Below, piece after piece: positions 1 through 11,148 of a DNA stretch of 64,000 nucleotides. The DNA lies in NCBI GenBank assembly GCA_039545275.1, contig BCHS01000004.1, positions 423,423 through 487,422 of the forward strand. The letters run 5' to 3'. Each line of letters starts with the position of its first letter. The first letter of the stretch is position 1. The notes under the pieces were generated by a model. That model was not told the origin of the DNA and did no database searches. It worked only from the letters and a program-made list of their open reading frames with translations. The stretch comes from Pseudomicrostroma phylloplanum. Lineage: Eukaryota; Basidiomycota; Exobasidiomycetes; Microstromatales. The position numbers and the translations under genes were made by a program.

Positions 1-342
1 CGTGCTGCTTTTCGCTCTGGGTCGTCCATACTTTTACTCTTTTGTATCTATTCTGTTCTTATGACTTGATGACCTCTTTCCCTTGGTTGCGTCTCAATGA
101 CATGGTGCTCTGTTTTTTTTTGACCTTACCCTGAGGTGCGGCCTGGGGTTCGGAGGTGTGCATCAAGGGGGCTCTCGAGTTGAGCCGATTTTGTCGCTGA
201 TACTGCAAGCAAGTGAAGCGAGGCAGGACAGGAGTGAAACCGACGAGGCAAGAAGCGCCGTCGAAGTCTAGTGCTGATCGTTGGACTGGGGGAGCGCTGT
301 GTGGTGTGCGCTGTCCACTTCGACTGATATACCAGCAAGGGC
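1..342. other. no gene seen; 3' flank of the PITH gene
   Basis: I see no supportable coding region here. The short open frames on both strands have no recognisable domain, and the stretch directly follows the stop of the minus-strand PITH gene, so part of it is probably that gene's 3' untranslated region. Confidence 0.5.
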
Positions 343-1232
343 TCAGGAGCCGAGCCTGTCGAAGCCGGCCTCTGTGCCGGGGATCTTCTTGTGGTCCTTG
401 AGCTGGTCGAGAGGAGAACGGGTCGGCGCAGGTTGTTTGATAAGTAAGGTCTCGAGTCTCTCACCCGTGGCTTGCATGCTTCTGTCACTCACCTGAGGTG
501 TCGCTTCGTACACCAGATTTGCGGGTCCTTCCCTCCTGAACGTCGTAGATTCACCGCGGAAGCCGACGTCTGCGGCCGCAAAGGACAGGGGGGCGGGCAT
601 GAGTGTCAGTGCTATCTTCTCCTTTGCGGTGCTGCCTTGACTCGCGCCCACTCACAGTAGATCCTCGTCTTCTCTCCTCCCATCGAGCTAGGCACAAAGA
701 GCGTCACGTCCCTTACCCCGCTGAACCTGGCCACCCTGAGTGGGTACTCCACCACATCCTTGGCCACTGCCACGCTCTCGAGCTTCTGCTTGGGCCCATC
801 CCTGCTGGTGGCAGGCAAAGCGCACCTCGCCTCCAGGTCCTCAGAAAAGTCCAGCGGAGGGTCGCAGTTGGCAAACAGCACCACACTGTCCGGCGTGAGG
901 TCCTGCCCGGGCCCGCACTTCAGCAGGATCGACTTGAGCTTACAGCTTCCCTCGAATGGCACACGCAGCACCAGCTGATCATCCGCGTCGCTCTCCAGAT
1001 ACAAGCTCGTATCCCCTTCCTCCCCCGGTGCATCACCCCTGTTACGCTCGTTCCATGGCTTGAAGACGTTGCGTGCCGAAGTGGAAGAGGTGGTGTTGAG
1101 AGAGGTCACTTGGGAGAGGGAGATGGACGAGTAGAGGAGGTCAGAGGGACCTTCGTCTGGGTGAATGTGCGAGTCGTCGTCGTGATGCGAGTGGTCGTGG
1201 CCGTGGCCGTGGTGGTCGTGCGAGCATGACAT
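343..1232 (-). CDS. PITH domain protein (PITHD1/DUF1000-like), 3 exons
   Basis: Exons on the minus strand are 1232-656, 569-493 and 402-343, giving 237 residues. The start ATG at 1232 is followed by a His/Asp-rich N-terminus (HDHHGHGHDHSHH), as is common in PITHD1 proteins. The rest is one PITH domain, the fold also found at the C-terminus of thioredoxin-like TXNL1, which binds the 26S proteasome. Removing the first intron rebuilds the family core IYYVGFRGE; removing the second joins YEATPQ to LKDHK, the usual end of the domain. Introns are 86 and 90 bases with GTGAGT donors and CAG acceptors. There is no thioredoxin domain, so this is the stand-alone PITHD1 type. Its role in fungi is not well defined; proteasome association is inferred from the family. 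Confidence 0.88.
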
Positions 1233-1554
1233 GCTGGAAGAAGCTCGCTCTGCTTGTATTCTGCTCGAGGAGGGAGATGAGTACACCTGCTCGACTTTCG
1301 AGACGTAAGGGAAGGGTACGCATCATTCAAAAATCTGGGCCCGGAAGTGACACTGCACGGCCGCCCTCCACTTGGCTCAGAAACAAGGGGAATTTCAATA
1401 GTATTGGGTTGGGCCACTCTTCGAAAGTGACAATGGATGGAAAGGCAAACACATGACTGAGATGGTACGTCTCTGCTACATGGCGATCACGAGCTCGCTG
1501 ACCTCGAGAAAAGGACGAGCAGGCAAAAAGCCGGCCGACCAGGGCTCATCGGAA
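1233..1554. other. intergenic, no gene seen
   Basis: This 322-base gap lies between two minus-strand genes. It should hold the promoter of the PITH gene and the 3' end of the His-rich gene. No RNA gene or coding signal was recognised. Confidence 0.4.
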
Positions 1555-2628
1555 TTACCAGGTGAAATTCTGAGCGGCGAAACTTTTCCCCTTGGGCTCC
1601 CGCTGGGTCTCGTCCCCGGCTGCTTTATCGTCTGCTCGGAGGTGGGCACCGTGATGGTCCTTGCAATCGTGGTGATGCACCTGCTCGTGATCCTTGCAGC
1701 CTTTGTGAGACTCTGTCTGCCTCAGAGAGCGAGCCGTAATCTCCTCTTCGCGCTTGTCCTGCGGAAGCACAGTAAACGCGATCAGTCATCAGGTGATCGA
1801 CTTTGAGCGCTGCTGACACTCACGTGTTTCGCCTCAACAGCAGTCTCGAGTTGGGACTCGTCGGCGTCGCCACTCTCCTTGTGCTGATTGTGATGATGAT
1901 GTTCCGTCGATTTCGTTGAGGTATCTTCATGCTGAACGTCGTTGGTGCCGTCTTCAGAGTGAGGACCTTCAGGAGTGACCGTCAACCAAGGACTGGAGTA
2001 CTGCGACCACCGAGGCTGCCTGACGGTGTCCTTCTCGCCCTTATCCTCCTTCTTGTGGTCATTGGTGGCCTGATCATCTATGTGTTCGAGAGTCCTTCGC
2101 TCCTGAGTCTCGTCATGTCCGTCATAGAAGTGGCGTCCGTGCTGTCGAGAAGCGCTTTCAGAAAGCGGATCGCCATCTGCAGCAACTACCTTGAGCCCTC
2201 CGAGGTCTTCTTCCTCTTCCTTCCTCTGGGCTTCAGTACGCTTAGGACTGCTATCGGGCTTCATAGCTCGAGTGACAAGCACGGCCCCTTTCGCAGGGTC
2301 TCCCTTGCCGTTAGTGTATCTGCAGCCAGAGGGACCTAGGCGGCCCCCCATACTCTTGCCCCCGCAGGCAGACGCTTGGTGCTTGAAGCCGCCGGGATCC
2401 TTTTCGTGACCCTCAGTATCAAGGCCGTTGAGAGCCTGTGCGAGATGCGAGTGGCAGTTGAAGTCAGCTGCAATGGCCGTACTGCCGGTCTTCAAGCTAC
2501 TCAAGCGCCTGTCTCGGACTGCGTGTGGATAGGCTACTTACTTCATCGTGTACGGTAGGGGCTGCGCGGACAGCAGTCGCGAGCGTAGCGAGAAGTGCGA
2601 GTACGACGTAGGAGTAGGTCAATCTCAT
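1555..2628 (-). CDS. secreted His-rich acidic protein, unknown function
   Basis: Proposed exons are 2628-2542, 2489-1824 and 1758-1555 (about 318 residues, in frame). The ATG at 2628 opens a clear signal peptide (MRLTYSYVVLALLATLATAVRA) with an AAP-type cleavage region. The second intron (65 bases, GTGAGT...CAG) is convincing. The first has a strong GTAAGT donor, but its acceptor at about 2490 (AAG) was chosen only because it keeps the frame, so that junction is uncertain. The mature protein is hydrophilic and charged, with His clusters such as HHHHNQHK and HEQVHHHDCKDHH and a few Cys. I know of no matching domain. Extracellular metal binding is possible from composition only. Confidence 0.55.
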
Positions 2629-3383
2629 CCCAGTATTGGTGAAGGGGATATGTCTACGTAACAAGGAGGTCGGGGAAAGGGGTGGGCCGATCAACGATAC
2701 AGGACAAGCCCATCTTGCCGCCTTATATAGCTCGCAGCTCACTACCGACGAGGCGATCTCACGCCCACGACGACCTTGCTATGAGGAGGGCATCGCGATC
2801 CCGCGGCCCATCGCGCCCACGACGATGAAAGCAATCTACATGCGCCCGCCTACGCATTCATGACGCCCTCCCTGGTCAACCTCGGCAGACGCAGTCTCCG
2901 GAGTGTCGTCCGTCCGGTGATCCGTGAATATCTCTCGAGCTTCAGCCTTCGATCTCTCACAGGTACGACAAAGTGTGCTTAGCCCCGGACGAGGTGATCG
3001 ATCGGCACGCTGCCTGACGGCACTAGATTGATCCGGGTCGGAGCACCCTGCATGCCAGCAATCGCCAAGAGCTGAAAGCAAAGTAATTTGCACCTTGTTG
3101 ATTAGCCCTCTACGGCAGCGGTCATCACCAACACCCTTGTACGATCGGTCCAGACGAAGTAAAGATTGATTGCATCGCTGCGCTGTGGACAGGTGGTGCA
3201 GTAAGCGGCGTCTGCTTTGTTTCCACCACCCTACTCATTGCCGATTGTCTCGGAAGACGTCTACTTTGCTCTTCCGGTACTCTCGCTGCTTGAGTGTAGC
3301 ATCGGACCCGCCGACTGCAGGAAGTGACAGGATCAATTGTCAGCAAGACGGTCTCGGGCGATCAGGCGTAGCTCTCACGCTCG
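2629..3383. other. intergenic, no gene seen
   Basis: About 750 bases lie between the His-rich gene's start and the PP2C gene's stop, presumably the promoter of the former and the 3' region of the latter. Short frames on both strands lack motifs or plausible splice continuations. Confidence 0.4.
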
Positions 3384-5147
3384 TTACTCACTCTTCCCCC
3401 AGCCCTTCAGCGGCACCACCAAGACTGTCGCATTGTCTTCCACGCCCAGCTGCTCTGCAAAGTCCAGAATCTTCTTTGCCGCCTCTTGCGGATGCGCACA
3501 CCCTCTCGCCAGATCCACCACCTCCTGATCTGACATGACGCTGCTGATTCCATCGCTGAACATCGTCACGTGAGAGTAGCGATCGGACCTGATCACCTGG
3601 CTCAGCATCTCTGGCTCCGGTGTCACACCCGCAGCCTTGAACTCTCCGTCGCCCAGCGCTCGAGTGTTGGCGAGGGCACCCATCCACCTAGCTTCGCCAA
3701 AGGAGTCTGTCACTACACCTGCGCCTAGCCGACGCAGGCGATCCGACTCGGATGCGACGTCCGGGTGGTGAAGTGTAGTGAGCGGAATGGCTTTGCCGTC
3801 TTCACTGGGGCAGAGAAGCATGCGAGTGTCACTAGAGGATGCGTTGGGCAAGGGCAAGATCGGGTGAGTGTCTAATTCTTCTATTGTATCCAAGGTACAT
3901 CTTTTTACTTACCCAACATGCCAAGCTCCGAGCAGCAGGAACTGACTGTCGTACCAGACCACAGGTGGAGCATCGAGACTGTGCAATGTAAGGACGCTTG
4001 CAGTTGAACCGCCTCCGTCTCCCCCGGCTTTTTCCTTCGAAGCTCTCGCCTCCATATCTCTCGTCTGGATACCTCGCCCTCGATGGGCGTCTCCATGGGT
4101 CGCTGTCTCCGCAGAGGGCAGTTGAGGATGCCTGACCAGGATGTGGCGGTCCGCCACGAGGAAGGCAAGCGTGGCTCGCTCGGACAAAGTCAAGCTCTCC
4201 TTCTCCATGCCTTCGGGCGGAGGGACTCGCTTTGTGAGTCCATTGTCGTCCCACTGTGCAGCTGGAGGAGCATTTGGCTTCTTGGGAGCGGTAGGGCTGG
4301 CAGTGGCGGCATGCACTGGCTGATCCCCGGCTTGAATTCGTTCTGCTTCTGATGCACCGGCGGTGTCAGGCTGCTCCTCGGCTGTAGCACCCGAGGTTTC
4401 GCCCTCGCTGCCCTCTTGCTCGGTTCCCTTGCCACCGTTGCTTTTGCTCTTCTCACTGCCGGGCTTCTTGCCGGCTTTGCCTCCCCTCACCGGCTTGAGC
4501 TCGTCTTTTTGAACCCATCGGTCGAGGGCTCCACCCATGAACCTCCTGAAGTATCCTCCATGTTCGCGGGTATACTGGACAGTATCTGTGACCATGTCCT
4601 CCGTCACATTCTCGAAGATTTGATGAAGGTTCATGGCCAGGTATCGCGAAGTATAATCGCCGCCATGGCCATCGTATATGCCCCACCAATTGATCTGTGC
4701 CGCAAGCTCCTCGTCCAACTCCTCATGCTCGTCTGGCCAGTGCCACCTCCGTTCTGCTTCGGTAGCGATCCTTCCTCCCTTTCGCAGAGAGGCTCTGAGC
4801 TCCTCAGCATTGATCTCAAGACACGAGACAGAGGCGGTATCCTCCTGGTAAGGTCTTGTCCCGCGAGAGGTGGCATGGCCATAGACCGACGAGGTGAGGG
4901 GTACACGGGCGGATCCTTTGCCTGAGGGAGATCGGATCCGCACAAACGACTTGTATGATCGCGCCTGTGACTGACAGGACGACGACGGGAAGGCAGCCGG
5001 ACAGTATTGCAGTGGATTAAGGTCGAGGTGGAGGCGGGAGGAGGATGCCAAGGATGACAGGGGTTGATCATGAAGGTGACATGAAGAGCTGTGCCTCACA
5101 ATAGTCTGCAGACGAGCTGTCCGGGGTAACAGTGCCCTGAGAGACAT
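3384..5147 (-). CDS. mitochondrial PP2C-type Ser/Thr phosphatase
   Basis: Exons are 5147-3913 and 3831-3384, giving 560 residues. The N-terminal 70 residues are rich in Arg, Ser and Leu with almost no acidic residues, as in a mitochondrial presequence. PP2C motifs appear in order: YQED near residue 100, DGHGG at 159-163 (metal-binding Asp/Gly), HVGDTR rebuilt exactly across the 81-base intron, then FSDGISSVMSD and a final VEDNATVLVV whose Asp binds the second metal. A long Lys/Glu/Ser/Ala-rich insert sits between DGHGG and HVGDTR. The likely family is Ptc5/Ptc6-like mitochondrial phosphatases, which act on pyruvate dehydrogenase or mitophagy factors; which of these applies here is not decidable. 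The last codons (AAGAGTGAGTAA) resemble a splice donor, so a further short 3' exon cannot be excluded. Confidence 0.85.
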
Positions 5148-5400
5148 CTCAGGGTGCTCTGAAGAGATCGCAGAGATCGTCCTTCTGTGTTCTGGTGGTA
5201 TCCAGGACAAGCAGATGATGATATCGGTACAGGTCGGTGTGAAAGGAAGAAGCGGGGAAGCGCATTCGCTCCACTTCCGCCTGATCGCGGGGAAGCACAA
5301 GCATGGCTGGAGCAATCCGCATCTTCCGAACCTTCGCATACACTCCCAGCTTGATTGCTAACAATCATCTCGATAAGGAAATCGTCGTGGGTCGCAGACC
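5148..5400. promoter_or_regulatory. shared promoter of PP2C and MED17
   Basis: The two start codons face away from each other across 253 bases, so both promoters must lie here. No specific element could be identified. Confidence 0.5.
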
Positions 5401-7799
5401 ATGGCAGATACGGCAGGCGCCCATCCGCTGCTCCTTCATCTCGAGCCACCGCCAAATGCCCCTTCAAGCAGCCGGCTGCCAGCTTCACCTCGCGAAGCTC
5501 CTCTCTCAGAGCGGCTGTTGCGCCTCTGGACCGAGCGAGGGGACTTCTCCAAGTTTTCCCTAGACCAGCTCGACGATGAAGTCGATGAAGCTGCGAGAGA
5601 CGCCGAAGGCAAAGTCTCGGATGGTTTGACAATCGGATGGGGACCAGATGGTGAAGAGGCATACGGCAAGCTCGCGGCGGAGCAGGACCACAAGGGAAAG
5701 GCCAAGGAAGTCGACACATCGCCAATGACAATGGAAGAGTTCGTCCAGCTCAAGGAAGACATGATTGGGAGACTACAGTGGGTATGGAGCCTATGAGGTA
5801 ACTGTGTGGTCTTACCGATCTGCTCACCATCTTCCTCCTCGTGGGGCCTGTTTCACCTAGAATCGCTCAACAATCGCTCTATTCCTCCCAGGCCCTCGTA
5901 TCTCTCCTGGTAGCTGCCCACAAGTCGAAAGCAGCGCAGCACAGCCTGGCTCTCGACTCAGTTTCTGTGGCTGCCACTCGTCCTGGCTCCATCGCCGCGT
6001 CGAGGGCAGAGTCTCCAGCTCCCTCAAATGCTTCCGTTGGTGCTAGCGGGGAAAAGCGTCACCCGGCTGGTAGCGCAGCTGCTGTAGAGGCAGAATTCGG
6101 ACTGGACCCATACTCGATTGCATTGACTTCGATAGAGAGACAAGATATTAAGAACGAGACTTCACAGCAGGCAGGTCAGTCGGCAGAAGAGGGGACAAGC
6201 GAAGGGAATCCCCAGAGCAGGCGGAAGACAATCACCTTGCCAGAGTTCGAGCATGAAGCGGAGAGGGACGAGTACACTGAGGGACGGCGCGTGGCCCTCG
6301 CTCACAAGCGGCAGAGTATGGCTAGAGCCATCGATATTCTCAGAGCTGGCGCTCAGAGATTGAGCGGAGAGACTACAGCCGCAGAGGTGCTGCAGGAAGG
6401 CTTGACAGGTGAGGTCGAGCCTGCGCCGGCAAGCTCGAAACGAAGCGCTGCCTCTTCAGCGCAACGGTGGAGAGCGCTGCGTCAAGCCCAGTCCAACGGC
6501 TGGGGAATCACGCCTGGCCGACCAGGTCGGTCTGCCTTTGGCGCAAGAATGCGGCTGGACGAAGGAGAGCAAGATGCGTGGATCGGATTCGCCATCCCAG
6601 AGTCGAAGCCTCATTACCGACGCACTGCTCTTGCGTACCTCCGTCGTGACATGCCTGCAGAGGCGGCAGACAAGGCAGGAAAAAGCAAGACCGATGCGGA
6701 CTTGCTCGTCTTTACATCGAGATTGAAGAGGAGACTGCGAGTGGCCTTCGTCTTCCAGAGTGGTGAGCTCAAGGGTGAAGAGGTGAGGATCGTGTCGAAG
6801 CCACTGCAAGCACACCAAGGAGACGGGAGCAGTGAGACCATCGATGAGTCCCTCCGATCTGCGCAAGCCGAGCTCGCCGATCGCGAGCTTTTCGACGAGG
6901 TCGTCGCCGAGGCTCGTATCCTGTCAGCTCAAGGCGCGGTGACCAGCCTCAATACGGACGAATCGGTGACTATCAACATTGATTCAAACATGCGACTCAT
7001 ATTCGAAATGGTCGATACTAGTGCGACTGAGACTGAGATCGACGGCGAAGGAGACGAAACATCTCCTACTATCGCAGAGGCGGGAGCAGGCGAAATGAAG
7101 AGCGAATCTTCTGCTCTCCTCTCTCTCGTCATTGCCTACCTCAAGCTCTCTCTCGTCAAGCGGTACCAAGCCAGAGCTGACGCTCTGCTTGCAAAGGAGA
7201 CCAAGCCAACCACCAGTACCCGTCCGAGCACCGCAGGTGGTGGAGCAGTGACTGCGAACAAGGGCGATGCAATAGATGCAAACGGCCCAATGAAGACCAA
7301 GGTGGCGCCAGCCGTCGCCGACGCCAGTACCAAGCCCACAGCCGCTGCGCCCGTCGATCCGTGGGAGCAGGCCTCCTTCCTCCTGCCTCTTTTGGCGCTG
7401 CTGCACTACCTTTCCTTCACCTCGCAGGTGCGCCAGGTCCTCTCCAGCCATCGCGGTGCCTCGCAGCAGCAGGCGAGCGTCACGTACTCCTTCGACGCCT
7501 TTGAGTCTCTCCCTTCTCCTGCTCGTTGGATGCACGCCTTCCTAAATGGTGCGCCCAAGGAGGTCAAGGGCGCAATGCGCTCCCTCAGTGGCAGCGGGGC
7601 GATCTTCAGCAGCGAGAAGGGCGAGAATGGAGAGAGGACGGTGCTGCTGGGAGTGACGTGTCGCTACCCGGATGAATTGAGTGCTCATCTCCCTCTGAGG
7701 AGGAGGGTGGACGGGGCGTTGGGTGTCACGTTGAGCCGAATCGGGCTGGGTGACCTGCGCGACATTGTCAGAGAAATCGAGATTGGGAAGGGCAAATGA
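5401..7799 (+). CDS. MED17: Mediator complex subunit 17 (Srb4-like)
   Basis: Exons are 5401-5777 and 5861-7799 (771 residues). The donor is ACA|GTGGGT; this choice is the one that joins in frame to the acceptor at 5861. MED17 is the head-module scaffold of Mediator, which links activators to RNA polymerase II in the nucleus. Evidence: an N-terminal helix (MTMEEFVQLKEDMIGRL) followed after the intron by QQSLYSSQALVSLLV, matching the head-module region; then a long variable Ala/Ser/Glu segment; then WRALRQAQSNGWGITPGR and RRTALAYLRRD, which are conserved in fungal Med17; and a C-terminal region from about 500 with WEQASFLLPLLALLHY. It is convergent with the RED gene, 56 bases away. The assignment rests on pattern, as the family is poorly conserved. 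Confidence 0.75.
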
Positions 7800-7855
7800 G
7801 GGCGGTATGCTCAATTCATGCAAAGTACAAGTACAATTTCATCGAGGCCTCTGAT

Positions 7856-9535
7856 TCACTCCGCTTCCCCATCTTCAGCTCCGCTTCCCTCACCCTCATC
7901 TTTCTTCCTCTTCCTGTCCTTCTTCTTCTTCCACCAGCCCTTCTCCTTCTCCGCGGCCTTGCGCGCCTCCTCCTGCTCCGCCTGGAGTAGCATACGCGAG
8001 ACGTGCGAGGGGAGAGAAGAGGTAGAGAGGCCCTGCAGTCTACCTGTACCCTCGCCTGGCTCGTCGGACCCGTCTTCTGCCTGTGGTTGTGCGCCTTCGG
8101 ACGTAGGAGCGCCATGTTGGACAGAAGAGAGAAGCTGGTCTAGTCCAGAGGGCAGGGCAGCGCCTGCTGCTTCTTGCCCGCCTGCCTTGCCTTCTTCTCC
8201 GAACCAATTGCCCTTGGGCATGCTAGAAGCCACTGAAGCCGATTGCTCGCGCAGCCGATCGCTCTGAGCTTTCGAAGCCTCTGCATCGCCTTGTTCATCT
8301 GCTGAGTCGTCATCATCGTCTGGCAGTCCTTCCCATCTCCCTGCGTCTGCAAAGATATCGTCATCGTCGTCTTCCATGTCTGCGGCAGCGCCAGTGCCAG
8401 AGATTGGGGGAGAAGCGCCATTCTGAGCCGGAGGCAGAGGAAGCACTGCGGGGAGAGAAGGTGCAGGCGGCTCGGGGCTTTTCTTTGCTGCCACAGCCGG
8501 AATGGGTAGAGAAGGTCTTGAAGGAGATGCGGCAGGCTCTCCGGAACTAGGGGCCCGCGATGGTGAGGCAGCTTCTGCGATCTCTTGCACTATGGCCTCT
8601 TTTGGGGCCGTGGTCTGAGCAGCAGGTCCTGCGTCCCCACTCGGCGTCACGCTCTGCTCGCCGCCTTGCTCCAGGGGAGTCTTCTTCTTCTTCTTCTTGC
8701 GTAACCGTTTGCCATCTTTTGTGATAATGACCTCGCCCTTGTCTGCGTCTACCGGTTTGAATCCTCCACTACTGGCTCCAGCAGTAATAGGCTTGAACTT
8801 GCCGAGCTTCTTTGCTCTGTCGAACTCTGCGTCTCGAGCCTGCTGCACCACATCTGCCTCGTCGCCTGGCGCTGAGCTTGCCTGTGCCTTTGCTAGCTTA
8901 CGCCGCTTGAGCGCTTCCATGACGGACTCTCTGCTCCGTTTCTCTCCTGCAATACCAGAAGGAGAAGTCGTACCTTCTTCTTCGGCTCTCCGTGTATCAG
9001 GCGAAGACGCTTTGGCAGCAGCCTCATCGTAGGCTCTCTCCAGGTAGTCATCCACATCCCCGTCTCCTCCAGCCTCCTTCGCCTTCTCTTGCGCCAAGAG
9101 GGAGTGATCCAGTCCCTTCACAAGTATCGAGTGTCTTGCATCCCCACCGAGAAATGCCATCTGCTCCTCTATGTCTCTGCGCTCCTCCTCGCTCTGAGCA
9201 GCACTCCACTTGGCCCTCCATTCTTCAGCGAGCCGATTGACGTCTGAATAGTCCTCGTCCTCCTTGCCCACCCTGCGGGCCTTGGCGCGATCCACGTACG
9301 TCTCCCCCGTCGCACTATTCTTGGGTGGTGGACGAGGTGTGGAGCGGTCCTTGTTGGTGGGCGTCTTTTTGCGTGGGGCAAAGAGGTCTTTGGAAGGAGT
9401 AGAGGAGGAGGAGCTGCCGCCGGCGGAACGCTTTTGAGATGCTCCGAAGACACGGGGCTTCGAAGAGGAGGGAGCTGCCGAGCTAGAAGAGGCCGAAGAG
9501 GAGGATATGAGGCTTCGAAAGGCTTGTTGGTCCAT
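7856..9535 (-). CDS. RED/IK family spliceosomal protein
   Basis: Single exon, 559 residues, starting at MDQQAFRSL (ATG 9535); the frame extends upstream, but this Met begins the conserved sequence. The RED N-terminal signature is present: TYVDRAKARRVGKEDEDYSD at about residues 80-100, then FLGGDARHSILVKGLDHSLL. In animals RED (IK) with SMU1 is needed for spliceosome B-complex activation; yeast lacks it but many fungi retain it. Beyond about residue 280 the protein is low complexity, with an acidic run (EDDDDDIFADAGRWEGL) and a Lys-rich C-terminus (WWKKKKDRKRKKDEG). Head-to-head with the CCDC124-like gene, convergent with MED17. Confidence 0.8.
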   Translation of the reverse strand: MDQQAFRSLISSSSASSSSAAPSSSKPRVFGASQKRSAGGSSSSSTPSKDLFAPRKKTPTNKDRSTPRPPPKNSATGETYVDRAKARRVGKEDEDYSDVNRLAEEWRAKWSAAQSEEERRDIEEQMAFLGGDARHSILVKGLDHSLLAQEKAKEAGGDGDVDDYLERAYDEAAAKASSPDTRRAEEEGTTSPSGIAGEKRSRESVMEALKRRKLAKAQASSAPGDEADVVQQARDAEFDRAKKLGKFKPITAGASSGGFKPVDADKGEVIITKDGKRLRKKKKKKTPLEQGGEQSVTPSGDAGPAAQTTAPKEAIVQEIAEAASPSRAPSSGEPAASPSRPSLPIPAVAAKKSPEPPAPSLPAVLPLPPAQNGASPPISGTGAAADMEDDDDDIFADAGRWEGLPDDDDDSADEQGDAEASKAQSDRLREQSASVASSMPKGNWFGEEGKAGGQEAAGAALPSGLDQLLSSVQHGAPTSEGAQPQAEDGSDEPGEGTGRLQGLSTSSLPSHVSRMLLQAEQEEARKAAEKEKGWWKKKKDRKRKKDEGEGSGAEDGEAE

Positions 9536-9787
9536 ACTGGGCAGCAGAGAGGGATGCTGAGCCCGTACAGCTCGATTTGGCGAGAGAAGATGGTGAGCGT
9601 CCTCTGGCTGTAGTGAACCTGTACCCCTCGATCGGCGGCGATGCGGAAGCAGCGACTCCACCTTTTTGCGCACCGCACCAGTCATGCAGAGCGCAACTGT
9701 ACAGTGTCGTGCTTCTTGGCCCAGAAGGATCCTTGACTGCCTTCACCATCACCACTCTCACACAGCTCTTGTAGCTTAACAGTCACC

Positions 9788-10892
9788 ATGCCACCGAAGA
9801 GTATGTATCATCATCTTGGCAGGGGCCCAAGATCTTAACGAAGACAGGACTGACCCGCCCTCCTCCTCGCATCTCCCCTCGCACCTTCACCAGCCAACTC
9901 AAAGGCAGCAGCAGGCCGAGCTCGAAAGGAGGACCAGGCCAACAGTAAGAAGGCAGCAGAGAACGCAAAGGCAGAGGCAGCAGAGGCGGCAAAGTGGGAC
10001 CAGGGCACAAAGGTGAGTCTTCTCGTCTACCAGCAGCAGAAGCAGCGGTCGAAGGATAGCCGGCAAGGAATGTGGCGAGGACGTGGATCGAGGCAAGCCG
10101 CTTTGTAGAGTGGCTCACCGACCTAGTTTCTCGAATCTCCTCTTCTTTCACGTTTCTCAGGGCAAGTCAAAAGCAGATGACAAGGCGGAAAAGGCAGCCG
10201 CTGCCGCTGCGAAGAAGGCCGAGCTAGAGCGGCTGAAGCGCGAAGAGGAAGAGTCGCTTCCCGAGGCCAAGAGTAAAGCGCCCAAGGCTGCGGGAGGCAA
10301 GAAGGCGGCCAAGAAGGACCTGGGAGGACCTGCTACGCCCAGCGGGCTGGACGATGCGTTGACAAGCTTCAGCGCGAGCAATCTGGACGATGCCATCTCG
10401 GCTATGAGCCTGGTCACGGAGAGTACCTCGAAGGACAAGGTGGGGGCAAAGGCGGGACAGATCGATCAGCACCCCGAGAGGCGATTCAAGGTGAGTCAGG
10501 AGGGTGTTCAATGCCCGGCCGGAGTCGGCAGTCGTTGACCACACGGCATCTGATGATTTTCCCACCACAGGCCGCTTTCGAAGCCTATAAGGAGTCGGAG
10601 ATGCCCCGGATCAGGCAAGAGGTGAGTACAGATTCCGCATACTCTGCTTTGGCCTTTGCCAAGAGTTCCTCCCTGACCACTGTCCCTCTTTTCCTTCTCC
10701 TACTTGACCCTACAGCGCCCTGGTCTGCGCAAGCAACAATACGAGAACGAGCTCTTCGACGAGTTTAAGAAATCGCCCCTCAACCCCTTCAATCAGCTCA
10801 CAGTGGACTACAATGCCACTCAGGCTGAAAAGGTAGAGGCGCTCAACAAGAGTAGACAGGCAGAAGCAAAGAGGCTTGCAGATCGGGCGTGA
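9788..10892 (+). CDS. CCDC124/Oxs1-like protein, 5 exons
   Basis: Exons are 9788-9800, 9894-10012, 10161-10490, 10571-10621 and 10716-10892, giving 229 residues in frame. The N-terminus after splicing reads MPPKTNSKAAAGRARKE, then a Lys/Ala/Glu-rich coiled coil (KAEAAEAAKWDQGTK), the CCDC124 hallmark. The C-terminus has HPERRFKAAFEAYKESEMPR and FKKSPLNPFNQ, matching the conserved DUF1014 end with its closing Asn-Pro motif. Family knowledge: CCDC124 binds ribosomes, including hibernating 80S, and fission yeast Oxs1 is a stress co-regulator. Exon 1 is only 13 bases. All donors are GTGAGT except GTATGT in intron 1. Confidence 0.85.
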
Positions 10893-11148
10893 GCGATGTC
10901 AGCCAGTAAGAAGGGATGACGGGGCCATGATGGAGGGAAGGGGTAGAAGAGAAGGACAATAGAAGCCGCTGAGTCGTCGAAAGGAGGGAAGGCTTTGTTA
11001 CAAATGTCCAGACCGCCCAACGTCTGCAACAATCTTGCATAGCCTCTTCGAGTCACTACGACGTCTACAAAAGCTCGAAAGTATATTTGAAGAGCGAGAA
11101 AGAATGACATATGCTCGCCCCGCGCCTGCAATCTCCAACATTCCACAT
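10893..11148. other. convergent intergenic spacer
   Basis: This 256-base spacer lies between the 3' ends of the CCDC124-like gene and TRP5. No further gene is seen. Confidence 0.4.
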
